This document shows, piece after piece, positions 45,440-60,000 of a stretch of DNA of 64,000 bases. The stretch is from Icerya purchasi (Eukaryota > Arthropoda > Insecta > Hemiptera > Monophlebidae): the NCBI GenBank assembly GCA_039619475.1, contig CM077116.1, positions 371,160,294 through 371,224,293 on the forward strand, given 5' to 3'. The first letter of the stretch is position 1. Every line of letters begins with the position of its first letter. The notes under the pieces were generated by a model that saw only the letters and a list, made by a program, of their open reading frames with translations, was not told where the DNA came from and did no database searches. The translations under genes were made by a program, and so were the position numbers.

Positions 45440-46805
45440 AAAGATAAAGCTACTAGTGTGTCGTTTATAGAATTCTACAGTGAAAGACCTCAAAATACGG
45501 AAAATAAAGGATAGAAGTAGAATTATTGCGCGCGGAAAAAATACAATAGTAGAAATTTACCCTAAAATCGACAAAAATAGTAGTGAATCAAACTTTGAAG
45601 TATTGTTCAAACAACATCTGACGTTATATAAACCACGGGGAAACGAACAAGATTTAAGAGGCAATCAGGAAACAGAAGATTTGAACTGAACAATATGATG
45701 CAACGACAGCAACTAAATATTGAACTATTTCATTTTAGACAATCATTTTGAACATGAAAATAGTGGTAACATAATGATTTTTAATGAGACAGAATGGTGC
45801 TGCAGTTATTATATTTAATTGCTATCGATAGTTGAGATATCGATATACCTCATGATTGGAAAGAAACTTTCCATCATTATGAAAATATGAAAGATAGTAG
45901 AAAATTTATTGAACGATGCGAGGAAATGGGTACAAGTCAGAATGAACTCGTTCAATCATTAAATATTGTTTTCAGTGAGCAACGAACGGTGCCACTATCT
46001 TTTTTAAGAGAACAGTTATCGAATCATGATAATTGCTTAATGGTTCCTGCTGGAGTTGCAGCAAGTAACATAAATGGGTAAACACTTCGTTCAGCTTTTA
46101 GAATACTTGCTTCAAGACATTTATTTTACAAAAACTTAACGAAGACGTGAAAATTGACTTTCAAAAGGATCTTAAGAGTATAAAATTTGTCATTATAGAT
46201 CGAGCAAGTACGCTTGTATTAAATTTATTATTTAAATTTTAGATCAGAGATTAAGAGATGCCAAGCCGCAATCTGCAAATTTTCCATTTTACAGTCTATG
46301 TATGTGTATTAGTAGCAGACTGGTGACAACTTCCTCTCGTGTCTGATTTTAGATAACATCGGGAAAAATGTTATTATATTAGGTACATTTATTATAGGCA
46401 CAGTTCAAAAAAATGAACTATAGGACAACTGGGTGATAGAGAAACTCTGAACAGAATTTTAAATGGAACTATCACCGACATTGACTTTCAACTCTTATCT
46501 TCTCAGTTTTATGTTAATAATATTGGAAATAAATCTTTTGGAATTGCAGTACGTATTATCGAAAAAATGCTGACACTAATAAATTCAGTTATAAAATGTT
46601 AGAAAATATTAAGCAGCAACCTATTGACTTAATTAAAGCTAAGCTATACGCAACTGCCAAGAAGCTTCTACTGGCTCATCGGATGAAGCTCAAGGATTGT
46701 GTGCTGAATTACGTTTATTTAAAGGTGCAATAACACTTTCGCAAAGAAATCTTTGGGCAGGAAAAGGTCTTGCGAATGGATCAGTAGCTACAGTATCGAT
46801 TTGAA
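45440..46805 (+). pseudogene. Ruined Pif1-family helicase (probably from a mobile element)
   Basis: Scattered but ordered traces. 45480-45689: KDLKIRKIKDRSRIIARGKN, EIYPKIDKNSSESNFEVLFK and QHLTLYKPRGNEQDL, like the region N-terminal to the helicase in Helitron-like/Pif1-like proteins (R...I.r.p......pe.yf.e.L.Ly.PwRnE). 46040-46110: VPAGVAASNING, stop, TLRSAFRI, matching Pif1 motif Ia (APTGVAAxNIxGxTLHSxFxI). 46150-46205: DFQKDLKSIKFVIIDRAST, matching motif II (VIIDExSM) with the glutamate lost. 46660-46800: GSSDEAQGLCAELRLFKGA followed by ITLSQRNLWAGKGLANGS, matching the C-terminal L...GA.VML..NL...GLVNGS motif. The Walker A loop is missing and stops are numerous, so no activity is possible. 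The host-gene alternative is unlikely because the N-terminal piece is of the transposon type. Confidence 0.6.
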
Positions 46806-48638
46806 GTTTAAACGAAAATATGTCGTTTTGCGTATTAGTTACTTATTCGTTTAAAAACCAAAGGCCATTTCTTGTACACGAAAACAATTTCCTATCATGT
46901 CTGCATATACTTTTACTATTCGTCGATTCTACCGTACCACGTTAGATAAAGCTATATCGGCCATAAAGAATTTTCGAGTCGGTCTAACTTACACGTTATC
47001 CTATCAAAAGTCCGAATATTGAATAGTAGTTTACTTATAAAATCCTCTTCTCATATAAATCATTTAACGAAAATCAACACAGCCCTTCCATCGGTTATGA
47101 AAGCTGTTGAATATGGCTAACGAAAATACTATAAACATTTTTTTTTCTTTTAATAAAATATATTTTTTTTATTTTAATAAAATATCAAATTCTATTATGC
47201 TACAAAAATGTGCCTATTAAAATTCTATAAGAAAATTTACTTACTGAGAAAATGTTTAAATACCTATTTTTAAACAATTATTCGTTACTAACCAAAAGAT
47301 TCTGATAAATATATATTTAAAAGATAATTTTGTGATGAAGCTCCACCCCCTTTTCGTTAGTAAATACGAACAAACCTAATTATATATATATATATATATA
47401 TATATGAAACACCTCATGGACCCCCTAGGATAACGGTCTTTTATCATTTTTATGAAAGAGTCGTTGTCAGTTGGTTGTTATTCTTCGCAAAATAATAAAG
47501 TTTCTTTTTTTCATGATAATCGAACGCATTTTCAAAAGCGGTAAATTTAATGCACAATCTGCGTAGAAATTTCTGTTACAACTTCCATAACGCAAAAACA
47601 TAACATAGCCTTTAAATATAAACGAAAGGGAAAATTAAATAAAGGAAACTATGTGTAAATGAAGTGGATGGATGGATAAAAGTGATGGATGATTGAGCGC
47701 TTATATACTTTAAAAACCTAGAATAAGATAAATAATAAGAACTCCGTCGACAAGCGCAAGCTTAAAGGACGTAAATATAAGATTATAAAATGTTAAAATT
47801 TAAATATACGTTTTTAAAAAAAAAACAAAAAAAACCACGTATACAGTCATTGACATACACACGTTATTATTGTATTCAAATTTGGTTAAACACGGAGTCT
47901 TTACCGAGCAACTTTTTCGAGACAAAACTGACTGGAATTTAATACGGTTAGATAAATGAAAAAAGAAAACAAGCCATAGAAAGTGAAGACAAAATAAACG
48001 CAACAACGAATGGAAAGGGTGAATTTTAAAAGATAAGGAAATTCAACTTTGAACAGTTCAAGGAAAATAGGAGGTCATTCAAAGTATGATTAGGGTTTGC
48101 AGATAAGCGGATCATACAGTTCGAAGAGGCATATAAGAGAAAACGAAACCTATAGAAAGGAAACATCAAAGCCATTTCTCATTGATGACATTCTAAATAA
48201 TATAAAGAATTAAATTTCAGAGGCAGCCAGATGCTTTTAGCCTACGGAATGCAAATTCGTAGATGCCTCGCTTTTGTTTTGTATATAGGGTAGAACATTC
48301 TATATAATAATACGAAAAGAAAAATACCGAAGAAGTCAAAGAACTATTTCATAAACGCCGTGTAATATAAGTCACCGTTTATATTATCATCGCCACAAAT
48401 AGTATAGCAAATAATCATCAGAAGAATTAATTTCAAGAAGGCGCCAGAATTGCTTCCTTAAATAGGCACTATTGATTGGATGTCGCGGGCGAACATTAGA
48501 CCAATAAAAAAAAGAGAAAAAAAAGAGAAAAAAAAGAGGATTATTTCACGACTGAAATTTCTTACAAAGCGTACGTGTTTTCAGCTGTTTGTTGACTGAG
48601 CTCTAGACGTACACTAATCACCAGTTTAACTGATAGTA
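46806..48638. other. Gene-free stretch with (AT)n
   Basis: (TA)n at 47379-47405. A direct repeat TTTTAATAAAATAT at ~47147 and ~47173. Three AAAAAAAAGAG units at 48507-48540. No coding pattern. Confidence 0.55.
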
Positions 48639-48646
48639 CTTTAAAC

Positions 48647-51337
<2,691 letters not shown>

Positions 51338-51345
51338 CTCTAGAC

Positions 51346-52870
51346 GGTTACTCGTAGTTACAGGAAACAACGAAATAGAGACAACCGATAGAATGTGATG
51401 GCCAACGTTGCCGATTTGACGTTTTGTTAACCACCTGGTGTCGTAAGGTCGCTTTCTTTAGGATACTTCAATTTTTTAACACTTAGTTCGCGAATGTGTG
51501 ATTAAAATATGTTTAAGTACTACCAAAATTAATTAAAACACACACACACACACACACGCACACACAATATATATATATATATATATATATTTATGTATAG
51601 GGGTGCATATTATGTGTATTTACATAGAGGCACACAGGTTCATCGTTTAATTTACTTTTAACATTTCGGAACAGAACTGTTATTAGATACATCAGTCGTG
51701 ATAAGTTAAATGCACGCTCAAACGAGTTTGTCAAGTTTATCTTTGATGTAGCCGTCTGCATAAATTGGCTAGACTGCAATTCCGAAAGACCTCCGCACGT
51801 ATCACATTTGAATATGTGGCGTCTACGATTATAGCCGATGATGTCCCGTCTACACATATATAGAGAGCCGGATAAACGCGCAATATAATAACACGAATGT
51901 GTCAATTATAAGCGAGAAGCAAAATGGTCGGTTAGTTGTAGGTGGGCGGGAGCGGTATTTTCGTTTGGCTGGACATTATTATAGCTGGCACCGCCGGCTA
52001 AAGACCGAATATCCGAGTTGGGCACTTATTTAGTATTCTTCAGCGATAGGACGGAAACGCGCGATGTTCGAATTATATCGGAGACTTCGATACCCTTGGT
52101 CGCAGTATTCCATTACCGGTCTTTTCAAACTTTCAAACCGGCAATTTTCTCGAGCATCGTCGTCCCCTTCAACCGAACTCGCTGCGGAGCACTAGGGTCC
52201 GCTAAATTATACATTTGAAAGTGTAACGTTGCCAAAGGACAGTAACATCGCGCAAGAATGCTTTGAAACGGCACTGAAGTAAAATCTCATTCGCAGATGT
52301 CGCGTACTGAAAACTCGTAGAAACTCTGACCGAATAGGTTTCGGAGCCCGAGCATTGCGAATATTCCGAATGCGACATTTCGATATTGTGTTCAATTATT
52401 CGACCGTTATAATACATTTCGGCACTCGACAGCTGACGACGGCGATCTCCACGCTGATAACATAAATGACAACGATATGCTCTGAACTAAGATGACGTAT
52501 AATGTGTGTAGATCACGTTTGAATAAGGAGGAGATGAAAATTTCTTATCATTTAGCAGACCACCAAAAATAGCAATCGTCAGTGGTTAGCATAAAACGAT
52601 GAGAATATGTGTGACATTTATTATTGTAATACCGTGAACTACATTGTTTGCGTCACGTGTATACTTGGTTGTGACATCGCTGGTGGTAACCGAAGCGCGA
52701 CATCGGTTGTTACAAATAGAACCGCTAACAAGTCTTTTCGTAAGTCTTTTTATTTTTATTTTTTTGGCACGTCAGCTAGGGACCTACACCGAGAAACAAA
52801 AAGAAGGGGAAAAACCGTACAAGTTAAATTTCGATTTGGTCAGATATTGTCAATATAAAGAAACTAAATA
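51346..52870. other. Gene-free stretch with (CA)n(TA)n
   Basis: Compound microsatellite at 51538-51592. The frame at 51591-51905 (minus, 104 codons, starts TTG) has a CDTCGG pair but no domain I can name. Frames at 52202-52417 and 52607-52871 are likewise unassigned. 51900-52450 is richer in G+C. Confidence 0.45.
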
Positions 52871-52874
52871 GCTG

Positions 52875-53620
52875 GGGGGGGATGATGGATGAAGAGGAAA
52901 AAGACGGAATTTAGGATTCGCAATGAGTTAATTAGTAAACGGGAATATAGAACACAGCGCTCGACAGAAAAGGATGAACATTTAAAAACGATGTGATCAG
53001 CATTACAGATACCATTTCTTCGTTTAGGTGGTTAGGGAAAATTGGAGAGGAAATTAAGGAAAATCAAAAATGATAGAAAGGCGAAGAGAACGGTTAAAAC
53101 AACGGAGGTGAATTAATAGAAATGACAACAGAACCGGGAACGGAAACTCCAGGAACCATGGGAGTTAGAAAGGAAGATTAGGATGAACAGATAAGAACGA
53201 TCATACGAAAGTAGGAAGTGTAAATATATCTAGGATGGGGATTTTTTACACAGATACATGAGATAAGGGGATGGGATCTTTTTAAAAAAGGAGCTAGAAC
53301 AATCTGTGCCAAACTACCTAATTACTCTCAATGCCGGTATGGTCAGAAATCATCAGCAAATCAACACAGAGACGGAGTAGCAAGAAGAAAGAAAATGGAG
53401 AAGACAGCGATGCAAGAGGAGGAGAAAGTCGCTTGAAACTACTCGCGAATTAAAGAATTGGATAAAGAAAGACGATTATATGAAAACAGTGAAATAGTCA
53501 GGAATTCGTTCATAAAGGTAGGACACAAAGAAGGAAGACGAAATGATTTCGAAAAGTGAAATTCGGAAACACCAAAAAGGTCACCTGAAGCCGTCAGTAA
53601 AAAATTAACCGCATCGCTCC
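52875..53620 (-). pseudogene. LINE family A, copy 6 (RNase H to finger)
   Basis: Minus-strand pieces: FHFSKSFRLPSLCPTFMNEF (compare copy 2 LNLSESFRLPFFCSNFINEL, the second acidic RNase H motif) near 53580-53500, and CNADHIVFKCSSFSVERCVL at ~53010-52950 (compare CDANHIFFECSFLSVERCIL). The 3' end is CTTCATCCATCATCCC. Purine-rich plus strand; many stops. Confidence 0.65.
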
Positions 53621-53947
53621 AAATTTAACTTTTTTTTTTTTTATTATATACCGAATTCATTTTATTGGATAAACGTTTCTGTTTTGTTTCTGTAATATTG
53701 TTATTATTAATGTTAATAACAAAACATATATCGGGAAATATGAAAAATATACGTCAAAAGCACCAGATGAACTTTTAAAATAGATTAAATTTGAAATAAA
53801 ATATTTATCTATTGTCGCGCTACGACGAATAAGTCTGTCGCTGCGTAACAACGATCACATAATTAACACGAAGAGAATCTAGTTAATGAAAAGATGCAGA
53901 AAATAAATTAATTTGTAGATTAGATTTTAGGAATTTTATTCGAATTA

Positions 53948-55594
53948 TTATTTTTTTTTTCCTTTCCCTTTTTTAAATTGTGTGTGCTGTTTGTAACTAC
54001 TGTGGTCATTACAGCACACACAAGGGGAGGTTATTTAGATTTGTTGTGTTAGGCCACTCATCCTAACAAAGGCTATAACTCGAGTGATGTTTATTGATTC
54101 ATTAGAGAGTATGCACTCTATGTTTCCCAGCAAGTCCAGTTGTTTTCATAATACCTTCATCTTTTGGCAGGTGAGCAGTATATGAGAGACTGTTGGTATG
54201 GTTATCTGGCCGCACAGGGGACACATAGCCGGAGGCGGGGTTTTATCGATTATGTGTTTGTGGGAAATAGCGATATGCCCGATTCGCAGTCGGCTGAGGA
54301 TCTTAAAGTCGTTTCTGGATGTTCGTTTTGGTGGCCACCATGGTTCAACTGTGGCCTTTATGCTTCTTAAGAATGTTGTAGCAGCTGCCCATTCAGTTCT
54401 CCACTGTTTTTCGCACGCTCTTAATAATGTGTATTCCATTGATGTCGGTAGTTCTGCGTCTTCTGGCATTGGCAAGAGCAAAGCAGACCGTGCTGCTATG
54501 TCAACCCTCTCGTTGCCAGGCACTCCAGTGTGTCCGGGAACCCATATCAGCGACACATGACTGCCCTTTAGGTGTAATTGGTATAAGTTGTGCCATATCT
54601 CTTGTACCAGCTGGTTGTTGTATTTTGGGCCCCTAATCATGTTTAAGGATTGTAAAGAGTCAGTAACCAGGAGGTAGTTACTGGTTCTGATGTGAGATGT
54701 GGTGATGTGGTGGAAGCAGTGTGCGATTGCGTGCAGCTCTGCGTCCAATGCTGAACAGGCATCGTTGAGCCTGGTTTCGTATAAGATGTCATCACCCTCG
54801 AATGCACAGGCTGCTGGCAGTGAACCTTCTTCACCGACTGCCTTGGCTCCATCTGTGTAGTAAATTAGATGGTTGTGGTACTTGTTAATTGCCCTAACTG
54901 CCACTTCCACTGGATATAGGGGGCTCGTTGTATTTGGATTTTGTGTCAGCGATAGATCGATATTTATTTGGACCGTGATCCAAGGAGGAATGCGGATTTT
55001 GGGGCTGGCTGTTGACGACTGTACGGACATGATACCACATCTTCGCAGTTCTATCAGTAATTCTGGTAATGGGTCGTCGGGAAAATTTGGTTCGAGGTGG
55101 TAATGCTCCAACTTTAGGGGAAGGTTTCGTGTGTTGTTGAAGTGGTGGTACATACTTCGCAGTGTGAAGTATTTTCGGGATAAAAGGAGTGGGCACCCGG
55201 ATAGAACACACATGATGGTAGCTGGAGAGGTTCGATGCACTTCCAGAATGGTTCTCAATGCGGAGTGGTGGACAGGATCGAGGGATTTCAATAAGGATTT
55301 ACTGGCTGAGAAGTACACCTGGCACCCATAGTGGATTTTTGATAGGATTAGAGATCTATATATATTGAAGAGGAATTTAGGATGGATATTACATCTTGAA
55401 CTCGCCAAGTATTTCAATATGGGAATGGAATTGGTGCAGCTATGTTTTAAGTTGGCGATGTGAGGCTTCCAGGTAAGGCTAGAATCAACGGTTAGTCCAA
55501 GGAATTTGACAGTAGTTATCTGGGGAAGAGGGAATTTAGGTTTAAGGATATACTGGGAGAGGTGCGAATTATTGAAATTGCAGATAAACGCTTA
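53948..55594 (-). mobile_element. I-like LINE (family B), 5'-truncated
   Basis: Runs from within the RT thumb (high coordinate) through RNase H to a finger, then ~185 bp of 3' untranslated sequence ending in an A-rich tail (T-run 53949-53960 on the plus strand). Visibly richer in G+C than its surroundings. It abuts family A copy 7 at its 5' end. Confidence 0.82.
54146..55591 (-). pseudogene. RT C-terminus, RNase H and zinc finger of family B LINE (open, no native start)
   Basis: Open for about 480 codons. In order: VKFLGLTVDSSLTWKPHIAN (RT thumb); YRSLILSKIHYGCQVYFSAS; LRTILEVHRTSPATIMCVLS; RNase H with LIYYTDGAK, CSALDAELHAI, LLVTDSLQSLNMI and LIWVPGHTGVPGNERVDIAA, so the catalytic D-E-D-D residues and the His are all present; LSRLRIGHIAISHKHII; and the finger MCPLCG...VSHILLTC (C-x2-C...H-x4-C). 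The stop codon is at 54146. Only the missing 5' part makes it a pseudogene; the rest shows no stop or shift. In-frame ATG choice is irrelevant because the true start is lost. Confidence 0.85.
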
Positions 55595-55609
55595 AGGAAC
55601 ACGTGGTCA

Positions 55610-55970
55610 TCATCGCCAATAATTGCATCATTTTAATGGAGAGGACAATGTAGAGAAGAAGGAAATAAAGAAAGATAAAAAGGCGTAGATGAGTAATGGT
55701 GACAAGAATAGGACGGTGAAGAGTAAAGGCCACGCAGAAGGAGATAAGAAGGAAGAATAATTAGGGCAAACAGAGGGAATGAATAATTATTAGAAAAAAA
55801 GGAGGAAGCGAAATAACATGAAAATCTAAAATTAAAACTGTTACATGGCGGCAAGAGGTTACAGGATGGGATTTTTCTTAAGAAAGGAAGCGAAAAATGC
55901 GGTAACCGCGCCACAGAAGTAACCAAATGGCTAGGAACTAACAGCTTATTAATATGAACTGAGTGCAAAG
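55610..55970 (-). pseudogene. LINE family A, copy 7 (spacer region after RNase H)
   Basis: Minus-strand frame contains FLRKIPSCNLLPPCNSFNFR and further F/S/L-rich sequence that parallels copy 2 just after its RNase H (LFKKVPSSNLNSLCIKFHF). Weaker match than the other copies; no catalytic motif. It stops where family B begins. Confidence 0.45.
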
Positions 55971-56194
55971 AAGAAGGAATGCAAATGATTGATGCGTGGA
56001 AAATAATAAAACTAAAATTATCAAAAAAAAAAAAAAAACTGAATGTTTCTTTTAATAACCTTGAACCATTTGGAGTGAAAAGGAGTAATCTTCTATGTAT
56101 AAATTTAATTATATCATGGATCCCCTTTTATTTGTAGAAATATAAATGGCGATAATAGTTATTTCTTTTTCATTTTTCGCCTTACATGGAATAG

Positions 56195-56219
56195 TATATA
56201 TATATATATATATATATAT
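56195..56219. repeat. (TA)n microsatellite at a LINE 5' junction
   Basis: The LINE coding sequence starts directly after this tract, and the open frame runs through it. Confidence 0.85.
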
Positions 56220-56986
56220 CAATAGAATAAAAACTGATGTGGGTCAAGTGAATAGAGTCAATAAATTCAAGTACCTGGGAGAATTAATCGAGCAGAGTGG
56301 GTCAGAAAAAGAAGCAATTAAATATAGGATCGATAGAATGAAAGCGATCTTTTATTTAACAAAAGAAATATATAATAAGAAATATCTATCAAGAAATGCC
56401 AAACTAAGGCACTATAAAACTGTGATCAGACTAGAAGCATTATATGCAGCGGAAGGCCTAACAATGAACAGAAAAGGATTAAATGAACAGCTTGAAATCG
56501 CAGAAAGAAAGATCGTAAGAAGAATACTGGGACCAGAGAAACAATGTGGAAAATATGTAAAAAGGAGCAACCAGGAAATATACCAACATGTGGAAAGCAT
56601 CACTACCGAGATCCGGAAAAGAAGAATTCGATTCTACGGGCATATGCAAAGGATGGAGCCGAACAGGTTTACCGGAAGGTTGTTCAGTTACATGCGAAAG
56701 CTAAAAATAAACGGTACGTGGTATACAGAGACCAAAAAAGACCTGGATGAACTAAAGATCACGCCTGAAGATATAGAACAGCGATCAACGTTAAAGAAGA
56801 AATTATTTGACTGCAAAAGATTCGCGGGGAAACGTAAAGGAAAAACTGGCGTTTCGTGGACCGAAGAAAGAAAACAAAGACACAGTGAAAGAATGAAAGC
56901 AGTATGGAAAGAGAGGAAGAAGAATGGCAGAACCAGTTGACAACGTAGTCCACCAGTGGCTAATTCGAAATAATAATAATATATCC
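56220..56986 (+). pseudogene. RTE-like LINE C-terminal region, 5'-truncated
   Basis: Open to the stop at 56940. In order: FKYLGELIEQSGSEKEAIKY; FYLTKEIYNKKYLSRNAKLR; HYKTVIRLEALYAAEGLTMN; IAERKIVRRILGP; RIRFYGHMQRMEPNRFTGRL; then a basic tail with GKRKGKTGVSWTEERKQRHS and ERMKAVWKERKKN. This is the standard C-terminus of endonuclease/reverse transcriptase proteins of the RTE-like group. About 45 bp of 3' sequence ends in (AAT)n, a typical RTE tail. No stop or shift in 240 residues, so the copy is not very old. The ORF start at 56146 lies upstream of the microsatellite and is not native. Confidence 0.78.
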
Positions 56987-56999
56987 CTAACATCTGTTT

Positions 57000-57290
57000 G
57001 ACCGAAACCTAATTGCATATCATTGTGTGTATTGACATAAATATTAAAAGTAACAATATTTAACTTATCGTTTCTATTGCGATAAACCGCAACCGCTCCT
57101 GCTCGAACGTTCTGACGTTTAAATTTCACGATACAATCGAAATCTGCCATGTCGATATTATTGTCATTATTCATCCACGTTTCTGTTAAGATTAAAATGC
57201 CGCTTGCTTCAGTTTTCTTTTGAGATCATTGACATTCTCTCTATATATGCTCGATCTGTTTCTTCTTTTTACAATTCGTTATATCCATTT
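57000..57290 (-). pseudogene. APE-type endonuclease fragment of a Jockey-like LINE
   Basis: Minus strand: ILILTETWMNNDNNIDMADF then DCIVKFKRQNVRAGAVAVYR and ~30 further residues. The TETW motif followed after ~30 residues by RxGGVAxY is the signature of the LINE apurinic-type endonuclease; here the glycine pair is changed to GA. The fragment is isolated: no RT follows on the same strand. Confidence 0.65.
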
Positions 57291-57930
57291 TTTATGTTTG
57301 ATTAATTTTTGATATTTCAAGTTCTAATAAATTTATTCCTTTTTTTTTTTTTTATATACATCTCAAAGTAGTATAAAATGCAATAACACGCAACATAAAT
57401 TTTAATTCAATATATTACCAGCTACGTGTCCGCAACAAATTTTTTGGATGTGTTAATACTCTAATTATTCATAACGTACGCTCGCTCGCTCGTTTTTTAT
57501 GTTAACTCCACATAAATTTATTTATAAATAAGGTGCAGTGCTAAAGAAGTTTCACTTCAAAAAAAAAAAAACTAAACAAGGCCAGTCAAACATGATGTTT
57601 CATGCGCTTAGGATTATTTCGTATATATTAAGTTAAAGGCAACCATAATTTACTAATTTACTCTTACATACCTCATCATTATAGTGCCATACTCAGCTTC
57701 TAAATGTCGGCGACTACCTATTCGTAAATTTCAGCTGTACAGATATAGGGGCATATGGTGTACCAGGCAATTGTTACATGATTATACTAAATTCAAAACA
57801 TAAATACCCAATCTTAAATTATCGTACATATTTTTCACCCAGCATTCTTGTGTATGTGTACTTTTATGTGTTTAAAAAAATTTTTATTACTCTCTATTAC
57901 TCCTTTTCATAATTTTTTAAAACCTCTTTT
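57291..57930. other. Gene-free stretch
   Basis: T-run at 57341-57352, short (GCTC)n at ~57481-57492, A-run 57560-57571. Nothing else recognised. Confidence 0.6.
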
Positions 57931-58600
57931 TGTTTTTTTTTTTTTTTTTACACCTCCCCAATCCATATTGAACACTATTGGCGTTGTTACCGTTTATTAC
58001 TAATTTATTTTTATTTTGTATAAGACCTTCTAATTTATACTGTCCACCCCCAATTAAGTTTTAACAGCATTTAGATAGTTATTTATAATAATTTAATCAT
58101 ATATATATATACTTAAATTATTCTTAAGGCTTATTACTTATCTCCGCTGAAGCGATGATAACATCATTGCTACTCCTACACTACACCACTCACGTGGGTC
58201 AGGTGAGGATAGCCTACTTATACTATTTCTAATCAACAACTCTGATATATACGCCATCGTTAGCTATAATTTAGCGCATCTCGACACCATGTTCTTCTTA
58301 ATCTTCTCTGTGTTTTTCCTGGACGATATTGGTGGTACATGCTAGACACATTGATATTATCATTAATTAACAGCTTCTCGAAGAATTTTCTGTACTGCAT
58401 AGTAGCGTGATATTCTTGAACATATGGAATATGAAGATCGTTGCGCAGCGTACTATTCGAAACGAAGTAAGAAGCTCCCAACTATTCCACGGAGGATTTT
58501 AGACTGAAATTGTTGAATTTTATTAATATTACTTCCACACAAGAGCTATAACCGTTAAGTATATGAGGCGTTTTCAGGAAAGCCTCACGAACCTACGAGA
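57931..58600 (-). pseudogene. Jockey-like LINE 3' end, minus strand
   Basis: Minus strand: LKTPHILNGYSSCVEVILIK (compare LKPIWTYGI) near 58590-58530, KIQQFQSKILRGIV, then SNSTLRNDLHIPYVQEYHAT and, to a stop at 58260, RRLRRTWCRDALNYS (compare the Jockey ending RRLxRxxPxDL). About 310 bp of 3' untranslated sequence ends at an A tail seen as the T-run 57931-57950. One or two shifts. It resembles the element at 41500-43308 but is a different copy. Confidence 0.68.
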
Positions 58601-59469
58601 ATGACTTTACAACTTACAAATTTGATTATTTTATTACATTGTAACAAAAAAAAAAAGAAATGTTATACCCGGATGAGTTTGACTTCTTTTAACAATAAAA
58701 ATTAAAAAAAAACAACAACATATATATGTATATACAAACTACGAACGCGATCACTAAATACAATCAAAACCGTAATTAATGAAAGAAACTTCACCGAACA
58801 TGCCATATCAATTAAAACCTGCTAAATACGAATGAAGAAGGTAAAAGAACAAATGTGTATTGGAACCGAATTAATTTATGTTACGTTTCAAATGACGCAG
58901 AATTCTTTTATAACATTTTACATATGGCTGACTATGTATTAAATCGGAAAGAAATACCATTCGCTAACGAATTTGACCGATTAGTAATATTAATCATTTT
59001 CGTCTGTTTCTTACTAGCGGCGAAGTCTTAAATATACGTCGCAAAAGTCTATTTATATTTTACAGCGAAGTCGTTATTTCAAAGGAATATCGAGAGACGG
59101 TTTGGAACAGGTCTCTGTCTTATTTATAATAGCCGGTTATCGCAACGTTTCTTCGTTCGTTTACATTTGCATTCGTGCACGCCTTCTAACATTTATCTAT
59201 CACCTTACGTGCTATTAGATACTCTTCGAATTACCAAAACACACTTAGTTAGTTCCCTTAAAAAAGAAAAAATCTTCGCAATAGTGTACGCGAATAGTTT
59301 ATCCGTAATCTCATTTCGAATTACTTAAACTCCAGGTTGACATCCTATTTCGATTTTCGCTTCTACAGGAAAAAAAAGAATTAATAATTATTGACATACT
59401 GCGAGTATTTTTAATAATCCTCGTTTTATACTGATATAAGTATATTGGTGAATAGTTAAGAAAAACATT
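58601..59469. other. Gene-free stretch
   Basis: No coding pattern or repeat end recognised. Confidence 0.55.
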
Positions 59470-60000
59470 TAAAAATGAGTAATGAAATATAGTTTAGTTC
59501 TTATTAACTTCGGGAAAATAAATGTTTTTTTCAAAATTTCGAGTTTTCGCATCTTACGGGTCGTCTAATTTTGAAGTTGTAAACTCGGAGAATGCCCTAA
59601 ACTAGAGAAATTTTGCTTTACCAATTTTTTCATTCGGCCTATTACTTATATGAACATGCGCTTTTTTTGCTGTTTTTTCCCTACTGGTATGAGGGATTTT
59701 AAATACATTTTTATCGATAATTTTTTTTTCTGCATTTTATTTTCTATATTTTGCGAATTACATTTTTAAAGAATTATCTTCGGTAATGAGTTAAGAATTT
59801 TTTAAGGTGATTTTTGAGGTCGTTTTAAGTTCCACATTATACACATATTCTTGACGGGTTTTTCCACTGGCCAGAGGGTATTCAGATTACCTTTTAAAAT
59901 TATAGACTGCCATAAAGAGAAGTTTGCGATTTATGTTCTAGCCGTTCCCGAGCTAGTGCATTAAAATTGAATATTTTTGTCGTTCCCGAAACCCCTTCTT
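59470..60000 (-). repeat. Unclassified dispersed repeat X, copy 2
   Basis: On the minus strand it begins GGGAACGACAAAAATATTC and continues TAGCTCGGGAACGG, CGTCAAGAATAT, GACCTCAAAAATCACC and CCGAGTTTACAACTTC, parallel to copy 1. It overlaps copy 3 in the last block. Confidence 0.65.

Noticed and set aside
45440..46805. Functional host Pif1 helicase gene
   Set aside because: Walker A absent, motif II glutamate changed, many stops and no intron structure that would explain them.
51591..51905. Zinc-finger-like LINE C-terminus
   Set aside because: Has CDTCGG but no H-x4-C partner or RT/RNase H motif nearby; left unassigned.
54164..55331. Several plus-strand frames of 66-120 codons
   Set aside because: Antisense shadows of the open RNase H frame of the family B LINE.
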